A stretch of DNA of 64,000 nt from positions 1 to 64,000 of the forward strand of contig NZ_CAKKLP010000007.1 in the NCBI RefSeq assembly GCF_918698085.1, written 5' to 3'. A model generated the notes under the pieces. That model saw only the letters and a program-made list of their open reading frames with translations. It ran no database searches and had not been told where the DNA came from. Position numbers and translations under genes: made by a program. Positions within the stretch are counted from its first letter, which is position 1; every line of letters starts with the position of its first letter. Below, one piece after another: positions 1 to 7,072 of this stretch. This DNA comes from Chryseobacterium sp. Bi04. Lineage in GTDB: Bacteria > Bacteroidota > Bacteroidia > Flavobacteriales > Weeksellaceae.

Positions 1-77
1 TTCCCATTCCGAACACAGAAGTTAAGCCCACCAGCGCCGATGGTACTGCTAACGCGGGAGAGTAGGCCGCCGCCAGT
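1..77 (+). rRNA. rrf: 5S ribosomal RNA, 3' part (5' end outside the window)
   Basis: The first bases match the conserved 5S core (CCGAACACAGAAGTTAAGC, then GCGGGAGAGTAGG) and run to the usual CCGCCGCCA 3' end. The 5' third lies before the window. It is followed directly by a rho-independent terminator, so this is the end of an rRNA operon transcribed on the plus strand. The exact 3' end is set by analogy and may be off by a few bases. Confidence 0.93.
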
Positions 78-92
78 TTTTATTTTATTTTT

Positions 93-129
93 AAAAATCC
101 TTTATCGTAAGATAGAGGATTTTTTTTTG
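93..129 (+). terminator. Rho-independent terminator of the rRNA operon
   Basis: A 14-bp stem (AAAAATCCTTTATC with GATAGAGGATTTTT, one G-T pair) closes a GTAA tetraloop and runs into a long T tract. It lies 15 nt after the 5S rRNA. Confidence 0.9.
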
Positions 130-137
130 TTTATATA

Positions 138-243
138 CTATAACTGCTATACTCTTATACTTCAACTCTAAACTATACCCAACCTCAGTTGATAGTTGAT
201 AGTTGATAGTGCTGTCAACCCTCAACTCATAACTCATAACCCT
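138..243. repeat. Heptamer-periodic tandem tract 1
   Basis: The DNA reads as consecutive 7-nt units. The clearest are three GTTGATA units (188-208) and then CAACCCT, CAACTCA, TAACTCA, TAACCCT (216-243). Degenerate 7-mers of similar composition lead into it from about 138. It is non-coding. The period of seven is seen directly; the function is unknown. Confidence 0.7.
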
Positions 244-250
244 TCTATTA

Positions 251-367
251 AGTTTAGGCTAAAGCCAATGGATGGTTTTGTATTTTAATAAGAATGGTTA
301 AAGCCCGTCCCTATTGAATATCATATCTTAAACTGAATTGAACGAACTGAATTTACAACAGGAGCTA
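251..367 (+). repeat. Dispersed repeat, copy 1
   Basis: About 117 bp that recur almost unchanged at 612-730. Shared features include GGATGGTTTTGTATTTTAAT, then GGTTAAAGCCCGTCCCTATT, then AACTGAATTGAACGAACTGA. It has no ORF. It carries GGCTAAAGCC-type half-palindromes near its start and middle. It looks like a short interspersed genomic repeat rather than a gene. Confidence 0.8.
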
Positions 368-373
368 TTATTC

Positions 374-457
374 ACAATTAACCATTGACCATTGACGATT
401 CATAACTCATAACTTATCACTTATCACTTATCACTCATCATTTATAACACAGATCAC
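374..457. repeat. Heptamer-periodic tandem tract 2
   Basis: About ten in-phase 7-nt units: ACCATTG twice, ACGATTC, ATAACTC, ATAACTT, ATCACTT twice, ATCACTC, ATCATTT, ATAACAC. The loose consensus is AYMAYTY. It sits between two copies of the dispersed repeat. No coding capacity is apparent. Confidence 0.75.
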
Positions 458-510
458 TTCACTCTGTTCATTACCTATCCATCATTTATATTTACTCCGC
501 TTATTTGATT

Positions 511-577
511 ATTCAATAGAAATGGGCTTTAGCCCATTTAAACAAGAGCATCCCCAATATGGCTTTAGCCAAAACTT
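511..577 (-). repeat. Dispersed repeat, degenerate inverted copy
   Basis: Read on the minus strand this begins AAGTTTTGGCTAAAGCC and ends GGGCTAAAGCCCATTTCTATTG, followed by AAT. That lines up with the first two thirds of the repeats at 251-367 and 612-730. It contains an 18-bp perfect palindrome AATGGGCTTTAGCCCATT at 521-538. It is a diverged, inverted family member. Confidence 0.6.
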
Positions 578-611
578 AAAACCGGTAACACTCAAAATTT
601 TAACCCATTGA

Positions 612-730
612 GGTTTAAGATAAAGCCGATGGATGGTTTTGTATTTTAATAAGAATGGTTAAAGCCCGTCCCTATTGAATAGTATATCTTAAACTGAATT
701 GAACGAACTGAATTTACAGACAGGGGGCTA
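612..730 (+). repeat. Dispersed repeat, copy 2
   Basis: Nearly identical to 251-367 over its full length, with only a few substitutions and one small indel near the 3' end. Together with the inverted copy, three members of the family occupy this 900-bp non-coding stretch between the rRNA operon and the first protein gene. The rest of 731-1001 is AT-rich DNA in which I see nothing further. Confidence 0.8.
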
Positions 731-1001
731 TCTATAACAGACATAATCTTACCATTCTTATAATGTTATAAAGTTTAAATAAACAGCTTAGCTTTTAAAT
801 AACTCTAATTTTCATTTCATTTTTTTATTTCTTGATTTTCCTTACTCTCAACCGTTTTTTGGGATTCATAATTGCTCTGTTTTTCCCTTTATTTATATGA
901 GATTTATTAACTTTTATTTAGATAACTCCCATTAAATCAATGTTATTTTTATGCATATTATTTAATTTTTAGTAGTATACTATTAAATACTGTTAAAATA
1001 T

Positions 1002-1009
1002 TATATTTG
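1002..1009 (+). promoter_or_regulatory. Candidate -7 box for SusC/SusD pair 1
   Basis: TATATTTG matches the Bacteroidota TAnnTTTG -7 consensus 20 nt before the ATG at 1030. No convincing -33 TTG is seen at the expected spacing. Confidence 0.4.
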
Positions 1010-1029
1010 TTTAAATCATTATATATTAT

Positions 1030-3936
1030 ATGAATAGAACAATAATTAAGATAGGACTTCTTCCATCTGTAATTTTTTGCTTTAATGGATTGTATGCACA
1101 GAATACCGACTCTACTAAAGCTTCAAAAATTGATGAGATCGTTGTAACAGCTTATGGTGTTAAAAAAGAGAAGAAAGCTTTAGGGTACTCTTTCCAGGAT
1201 GTGAAAGGACAGACCCTTGTTGATGCTAAAGAAACAAATGTTACCAATGCATTGGTAGGAAAGGTTTCTGGACTACAAGTCATAAAAGCAGGTTTTGGAC
1301 CTGCCTCTTCATCAAGGATAAATCTTAGAGGATTTAATTCATTTAAAGGCGATAATCAGCCTCTTATTGTGGTAGATGGGGTACCATTAAGTAACAATTT
1401 AGGATCGAAGCCTAAACAAAATGACGGGAATTACAATAATGATTTTTGGAATCCTGACTTGGATATGGGAAACGGTTTAGGCGATATTAATGCTGAAGAT
1501 ATAGAAAGTATTTCTGTTCTTAAAGGAGGTGCAGCTTCTGCATTGTATGGATCAAGAGGAGGAAATGGTGTAATTCTAATTACTACAAAAACTGGTAAAA
1601 AGAAGGGAGGGTTAGGGATTACCTATTCTACAAGCTTAGGTTTTGAAACTCTCTTTATGAAACCTGATACGCAAAAAAGTTTTGGTCTGGGGCTTACCGG
1701 TATACCAAATCCTGCCAATAGTGATAATACATCTTCTTGGGGCCCTACTTTTGAAGTATCTGGATCAAAAAGATATGATAATTTAAAGAATTTTTTCAAA
1801 ACCGGTATTAATTCACAACATACTTTGAGCTTTCAGGAGAACTTAGGAGAAGGGACAAGTTTATATACTTCAGCAAATTACTTAAATGATAACAGCCAAA
1901 TTCCTAATTCCAAGTTTGAAAGATTCAACTTTATGGCCAAAATGAATTCAACTTTTGGTGCAAACAAAAGATGGACATCAGAAGTAAAAGTACAATATAT
2001 TAGTTCAAAAGCCAAAAACAGGCCTTCTGGAGGAAGAGGAGATGGTAATTATTATTCTAATATTCTCCTTATGCCACAAAATATCGATATAAGAGATTAT
2101 CAGGCAGAGCAAACTCAGAATGATATAACATCTCGTTGGATTACACCTAACGGAATTAATCCCTATTGGTCAGCCTATAATAGCCTTAATGCAGATAAAA
2201 AAGATCGTTTTTTACTAAATGGATATCTTAAATATCAATTCAATGATTGGTTAAGTGCAGATGTTAGACTCGGTACGGATTTTTATTCTTTAAATTCTGA
2301 TGCAAGGGTGTGGACAGGATCTTCACGTAAAAATTCTTATGCAACAAATGAAGAGAAGTTTTATGAAAACAATTATATAGCAAGTCTTACGGCTAAAAAA
2401 GATAATTTATTTGGAAAATGGGGAGGTTCAGTTTCCGTATATGGGCAAATGATGGAAAGCAGAACTAAAGCTCTTTATTTTTCTACTCAGAACCTTATTG
2501 TCCCAAATGTCTTTAGTGTAAATAATACAAGTGACCTTGCAGGTATAGCTAATAATGAAGTAGATTTTTGGAAAAAAATTAACTCAGTATTTGCAGCAGC
2601 AGAAATTAATTATGATGGTTATTGGTTCATCAATGCTACAGCAAGGAATGACTGGTCTTCTACTTTAACTATCGAAAATCGATCCTATTTTTATCCATCC
2701 ATAAGTACCTCCTTGGTTTTAACTGAAATGCTGAATAAATTGAACGGGACGACTTCTAAAATATTGACATTTGCTAAATTGCGTGCAGCCTATGCTGTAA
2801 CAGGAAATTCTTTAAATCCTTACGAATTATATAATACTTATAAGCTTGGTGCTGATCCTGGTGGCCATGCAGTTCTTGGGAGAAAAAAAATACTTTATAA
2901 CTCTAATTTGCAGGCTGAAGAACTGAAAACTTTTGAAGTAGGTGCAGACCTTAAATTCTTTAACCGGGTTTCTTTAGATCTTAGTTATTTTAGAAACAGT
3001 GCGTCAGGGCAATTGATTGATTTGCCTATGAATCCTCTTTCCGGTTATGAAGCTAAAAAAATAAGTTCAGGGGGACTTCGTAATAGCGGAATTGAGATTG
3101 TTTTAAATACAGATATTTTTAAAAAAGAGGTTTTTACATGGAATGTTAATGCCAATTTCTCAAAATTGAAAAGTGTAATCGATAAGATTGATGATAATGT
3201 TTTAAAGTACCCTTTGGCTGGTTTTGATAATGTTGGTATTTTTGCGGAAGTGGGTAGACCATATGGAGCTATTTATGGAACGAAATTTTTAAGAGTTGAA
3301 GATCCTAATAGCCCTAATTTTGGTAAGCTCATTGTAGGAGAAAACGGTTTACCTCAAGCTACTCCTGATCAGTATTATTTAGGTGATCAAACTCCAAGAG
3401 CCTTATTTGGATTTACAAATAGCTTCGTTTACAAAAATATTGGATTTTCTTTTCTTATTGATGGGCGTATTGGAGGAAAGTTTTATTCATCCACTCAATC
3501 CGCTCTGCAAAAAGTAGGGCTTGCAGCTGATACTGCACCGGGCGGAAGGCGGGATAATTTCGTACTTGATGCTGTGGTACAACAAAATGGTGGAGGATAT
3601 GTATCTAATACAAAAGAAATTACTCAACAAGATTATTGGGCTGCTGTTACAGCGGGCAATCTTGGAATTACAGAACAGAATATTTACGATGCTACTAATA
3701 TTAGATTAAGAAATGTTCAGGTATCTTATAGTTTTCCTAAAAGTATCTTTCAAAAATTAGCTTTACAAAGCGCTAAAGTTTCATTTACAGCCAATAATGT
3801 ATGGATGATTTATAGTAAAGCAAAAGGAATAGATCCTGAATCTGTGTTTGCCATTAACTCCAATGCTGTAGGATTTGAAAATATGGCTTTCCCTACTACA
3901 AGATCTTATTTATTCACTATTACATTAGGATTTTAA
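1030..3936 (+). CDS. SusC/RagA-family TonB-dependent outer-membrane transporter
   Basis: 968 aa. A signal peptide ends near LYAQ (about residue 24). The SusC-type TonB box region EIVVTAYG follows at about 35-42, then a plug domain with the family signatures LRGFNS, PLIVVDGVPL and a DIESISVLKGGAASALYGSRGGNGVI-like segment (about 45-190). The rest is a 22-strand-type beta barrel. It lacks the N-terminal carboxypeptidase-regulatory-like domain present in the pair 2 SusC (15468-18626). Family role: energised import of large nutrients across the outer membrane, with the SusD partner as lid. The SusD gene starts 16 nt downstream, so the two form an operon. The substrate cannot be read from sequence, and no degradative enzyme gene is adjacent on the same strand. 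Confidence 0.95.
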   Translation: MNRTIIKIGLLPSVIFCFNGLYAQNTDSTKASKIDEIVVTAYGVKKEKKALGYSFQDVKGQTLVDAKETNVTNALVGKVSGLQVIKAGFGPASSSRINLRGFNSFKGDNQPLIVVDGVPLSNNLGSKPKQNDGNYNNDFWNPDLDMGNGLGDINAEDIESISVLKGGAASALYGSRGGNGVILITTKTGKKKGGLGITYSTSLGFETLFMKPDTQKSFGLGLTGIPNPANSDNTSSWGPTFEVSGSKRYDNLKNFFKTGINSQHTLSFQENLGEGTSLYTSANYLNDNSQIPNSKFERFNFMAKMNSTFGANKRWTSEVKVQYISSKAKNRPSGGRGDGNYYSNILLMPQNIDIRDYQAEQTQNDITSRWITPNGINPYWSAYNSLNADKKDRFLLNGYLKYQFNDWLSADVRLGTDFYSLNSDARVWTGSSRKNSYATNEEKFYENNYIASLTAKKDNLFGKWGGSVSVYGQMMESRTKALYFSTQNLIVPNVFSVNNTSDLAGIANNEVDFWKKINSVFAAAEINYDGYWFINATARNDWSSTLTIENRSYFYPSISTSLVLTEMLNKLNGTTSKILTFAKLRAAYAVTGNSLNPYELYNTYKLGADPGGHAVLGRKKILYNSNLQAEELKTFEVGADLKFFNRVSLDLSYFRNSASGQLIDLPMNPLSGYEAKKISSGGLRNSGIEIVLNTDIFKKEVFTWNVNANFSKLKSVIDKIDDNVLKYPLAGFDNVGIFAEVGRPYGAIYGTKFLRVEDPNSPNFGKLIVGENGLPQATPDQYYLGDQTPRALFGFTNSFVYKNIGFSFLIDGRIGGKFYSSTQSALQKVGLAADTAPGGRRDNFVLDAVVQQNGGGYVSNTKEITQQDYWAAVTAGNLGITEQNIYDATNIRLRNVQVSYSFPKSIFQKLALQSAKVSFTANNVWMIYSKAKGIDPESVFAINSNAVGFENMAFPTTRSYLFTITLGF

Positions 3937-3952
3937 TATCAATAATAACATC

Positions 3953-5848
3953 ATGAAAAAATATATTTTATCTTTCATAGCGCTGGCCACAATTTTTACG
4001 GCATGCAACGATTTTGAGGACATTAACAATGATCCTTTCTCAGTGGACATTAATAAAGCTGAACCTGAATATTTTTTGAATAATTCTATTTTGGGTGCTC
4101 AGCAAGATCCTAATATTGCGGAGCGTGTTTTTGTTCTCTACTGGAAAACTGCAGGAAGGCAGCATTTGACAACAGGGATTGCCGGGGGAACATACGATGA
4201 TTCCTGGACTGTTGAATACTGGAAAGGCATTTCAGAATGGCTTAATAATGCCAATGCAACGATTGAGATAGCCAATGAAAAAAAAGCAATAGGGCAAGGT
4301 AAGCCCCATTATGATAATCTCATTCAGGTTTCCCGAATTTGGAGGGCCTATTTGATGAGTGAATTTTCTGATAATTTTGGACCACAGCCTATCCAGGCAT
4401 TTAAGGGAACAAATCCGGGTTTTAATTCTGAGAAAGAAATCTATTATTTTATTTTAGATGAACTGAAAGATGCAGTTGCTAAAATGGATACCAATCAACC
4501 CGTTCCTGGAAATCCTAATGCTAATGATATGGTATATGGTTTTAATTGGGGTAAATGGGTAAAATATGCCAATTCTATGAGAATGAGAATTGCCATGAGA
4601 ATTGCCGAAGTAGATCCTGCAAAAGCAAAAACTGAGTTTGAATCGGCTGCCAACTCTAATATGTTGATCACTACAAGTGCAGACAATTTTACAGTAAAGG
4701 AAGACACTGGTTGGAATCCACTATCAGGAGTAATGTCCAGAGAATGGAATTCTCAAATCTTATCGGCAACTCTTAATAATATGTATATTGGATTAGGGGG
4801 AATTAATTCTACGGACCAGCTGCCTGCAGCCCAGCATACTGCTGTGAAAGCCCCTGATTATGTGGGAATAAAATATGATCAGCAGTTCACCACAATGACG
4901 AATGATCCCAGTGCGGGTTATTGGCTGGATGGGCTTCCTAATAAAATTGACCCAAGAGCTTATAAAACATTCTATATCCCAGGAGATTTGACAAGTCCTA
5001 TTTACTCTCTTTATCCAACCTATACCAATCAGGCTACCACCAATTACGGTGATTTGACGTTTGCTGATAATTCTAAAATCACTGTTAATGCCGTAAACAC
5101 CTGGAATGCTTATACCATTGGAAACTGGGGGGTAAAAGGACAGCGAAACGGATTAAGAAATGTAGTAGGATGTATGCCGGCATTAGGCAAACAATACAGA
5201 GAAAGTAAAAACTTCAGAATATTTTTTGCAAGCTGGGAAACGTATTTCCTTATGGCAGAAGCTGCCTTAAAAGGATGGTCTGTTCCTATGAGTGACGAAG
5301 CTGCTTATAACAAAGGAATACAGGATAGTTTTACTTATAATGGAGTATCACAATTCTATGGACAGTATATTGCTTCCACAGATTATAACCGTGACGGAAC
5401 TTCTGTTTCTTATACGCATATAACAGAACCCGGAGCGAGTCACAGTATGAAATATAAAGATCCTGCAACGGGTAATCTGGTTTCTGTTGATATTAAATAT
5501 CCTGTGAATACTATTTACAAAAACGGATCAGTTAAAAATGATAAGTTAACGAAGATCATCACGCAAAAATATTTAGCCAATACACCATGGCTTCCGTTAG
5601 AAGCCTGGAATGATCAGAGAAGATTAGGATTACCATTCTTTGAAAATCCGGCGGTGGAAACTCCATTGGTGAATTTACCTAATTTAAATTCAGGAAATTA
5701 TATGACTAATTCTATTCAGAATTTTCCGCAAAGATTGAGATATCCCAGTACATTCAGAAATACTGACCAAACCGGATATGATAAGGCAGTGCAGTTGCTT
5801 GGAGGAACTGATGCTGTTTTAACACCTCTTTGGTGGGCAAAGCATTAA
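3953..5848 (+). CDS. SusD/RagB-family outer-membrane lipoprotein
   Basis: 631 aa. A lipoprotein signal has its lipobox Cys near residue 18 (IFTACNDF). The following FEDINNDPFSV segment is typical of the SusD-like_2 group. An alpha-helical TPR-like core includes segments such as ISRIWRAYLMSEFSDNFGP and ETYFLMAEAALKGW. It is expected to sit on the SusC of 1030-3936 as surface substrate-binding lid. It is longer than average for SusD (about 500-550 aa), and the extra length appears to be in loops between about 270 and 420. A terminator follows at 5864. The ligand is unknown. Confidence 0.92.
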   Translation: MKKYILSFIALATIFTACNDFEDINNDPFSVDINKAEPEYFLNNSILGAQQDPNIAERVFVLYWKTAGRQHLTTGIAGGTYDDSWTVEYWKGISEWLNNANATIEIANEKKAIGQGKPHYDNLIQVSRIWRAYLMSEFSDNFGPQPIQAFKGTNPGFNSEKEIYYFILDELKDAVAKMDTNQPVPGNPNANDMVYGFNWGKWVKYANSMRMRIAMRIAEVDPAKAKTEFESAANSNMLITTSADNFTVKEDTGWNPLSGVMSREWNSQILSATLNNMYIGLGGINSTDQLPAAQHTAVKAPDYVGIKYDQQFTTMTNDPSAGYWLDGLPNKIDPRAYKTFYIPGDLTSPIYSLYPTYTNQATTNYGDLTFADNSKITVNAVNTWNAYTIGNWGVKGQRNGLRNVVGCMPALGKQYRESKNFRIFFASWETYFLMAEAALKGWSVPMSDEAAYNKGIQDSFTYNGVSQFYGQYIASTDYNRDGTSVSYTHITEPGASHSMKYKDPATGNLVSVDIKYPVNTIYKNGSVKNDKLTKIITQKYLANTPWLPLEAWNDQRRLGLPFFENPAVETPLVNLPNLNSGNYMTNSIQNFPQRLRYPSTFRNTDQTGYDKAVQLLGGTDAVLTPLWWAKH

Positions 5849-5863
5849 TTAAAAATTATATAC

Positions 5864-5899
5864 AAAAAAGTCCTTTATCATATGATGAAGGGCTTTTTA
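5864..5899 (+). terminator. Terminator after SusC/SusD pair 1
   Basis: A 17-bp stem (AAAAAGTCCTTTATCAT paired with ATGATGAAGGGCTTTTT, two wobble pairs) lies 16 nt after the SusD stop. Both arms are flanked by A or T tracts, so it could also serve the convergent minus-strand operon ending at 5961. Confidence 0.85.
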
Positions 5900-5960
5900 T
5901 GTGTTTTAAAGTCATCTATACTACTCTCTTTCATGAACAAAAGGTTGGCTAAAAAGACTT

Positions 5961-6530
5961 TTAATTAGGTCCTATGGTAAAAACTACTTGCGCACTATAT
6001 GCTTTGGCAGGAATGACTACAGAAACACCACTTATCTGAAATTGCACATTAATTGCCGAAAAATTGACACTGTTACCAAGTCCTAAAACTCCGGTAAAGT
6101 TGATTGTAAAAAATGATGTATCCGTTGTTGGAGGTATTTCCAGATAAGTAGTTCCACCATTGACCGTTGCACTACAGAGAAGACAAAGTCCGTTAATAAC
6201 AGTACTTCCTCCACTTCTTCTTGTGTAAAGATGCAGCGCACTGTTCCAGGAAACAGGATTATAATGCATACTGACCCTGGCAGCTCCACTTGAAAGAAGA
6301 TTTAAAAAAGATCCCGGTAAAAATCCGGATAATGTTGTGATATTAGTGGCACTCTCATAAGTTCCGGCATAGTTATTTCCTGCTTCAGTAATAGAAGGGA
6401 CGCTTACGGTCCACCCACTTCCACTGGCATTTATGGTTTGCGCACTCAGGTAACTGCTCATTGTGAAAGCAATAAGGTATAGATATTTTTGTAAGCGTAT
6501 TTCTCTGAGAAAGCGACTATTGATTTTCAT
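5961..6530 (-). CDS. Small secreted beta-rich protein, candidate minor/tip subunit of a surface structure
   Basis: 189 aa from the ATG at 6530; an upstream in-frame TTG at 6536 is less likely. The N-terminus carries a signal segment ending near LSAQ. The remainder is Thr/Ser/Gly/Asn-rich with alternating hydrophobic residues, as in all-beta subunits, and ends in KAYSAQVVFTIGPN. It is the last gene of a minus-strand operon, 8 nt after the 177-aa protein, which belongs to the same class. I recognise no named family. A minor or adhesive-tip subunit role is inferred from position and composition only. Confidence 0.75.
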   Translation of the reverse strand: MKINSRFLREIRLQKYLYLIAFTMSSYLSAQTINASGSGWTVSVPSITEAGNNYAGTYESATNITTLSGFLPGSFLNLLSSGAARVSMHYNPVSWNSALHLYTRRSGGSTVINGLCLLCSATVNGGTTYLEIPPTTDTSFFTINFTGVLGLGNSVNFSAINVQFQISGVSVVIPAKAYSAQVVFTIGPN

Positions 6531-6538
6531 TTTCAATT

Positions 6539-7072
6539 TTATTCAGTGATGGTATAAACAATTGTAATAGCCGTATTAGCCTGCGTCAATACATTAGCAT
6601 AATTATTCGGAACTAATGAGATGGTAAGTCTGTGGCCATTATTGGCTCCATTTCCGGTATAGGCGCCTCCAATACCACTAATAACTGTAACAGGCGTAGT
6701 CGTAAGAACAACCTGCCCTGAAGAAGTTCCCAGTGTTCCTCCTCCTGCTCCGGAAGCTGCTGCGGCCTGCAGTCTTATATTAACACCATCAATGACCTTA
6801 TTTACAGATGCCGTAATTCTTCTGGTAAGGCCTGCGGGAGTAATGGCAGAAGTGTAATTAATCCATTTTGATGTATTGGGAGTTGGATTGCCAAGAGCAT
6901 TTCCAGCCTCGGTAGGAGCTGTAAAATTCAACGTAATATTTCCTGTAGGCTCAACATCCATTAACGTTACTACAGGTAAAGCTATAGTAACAGTACTGTT
7001 AGCAGTCTGGGAATACACCGGACCGGAGAGAATAAAGGATACTATTAATATTATGGAACGGATTAAAATCAT
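6539..7072 (-). CDS. Secreted beta-sandwich subunit, paralogue of the 10720-11298 product
   Basis: 177 aa with a signal peptide ending near VYSQ. It shares with the 10720-11298 protein the motifs LxFTAPTEAGN, a W-x-N-Y pair (KWINY here, LWLNY there), GGGTLGTS and the block SGIGxAYTGNGANNGH, and ends in a beta-strand-like VYTITE. Its ATG overlaps the stop of the 917-aa gene (ATGA), indicating translational coupling. The shared blocks support a common fold and probably co-assembly. A pilin-like structural subunit is inferred; no sequence match to classical Gram-negative pilins is evident. Confidence 0.8.
   Translation of the reverse strand: MILIRSIILIVSFILSGPVYSQTANSTVTIALPVVTLMDVEPTGNITLNFTAPTEAGNALGNPTPNTSKWINYTSAITPAGLTRRITASVNKVIDGVNIRLQAAAASGAGGGTLGTSSGQVVLTTTPVTVISGIGGAYTGNGANNGHRLTISLVPNNYANVLTQANTAITIVYTITE

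Noticed and set aside
374..457. CRISPR-like array
   Set aside because: The units are 7 nt, contiguous and drifting, without spacers; no cas genes are nearby.
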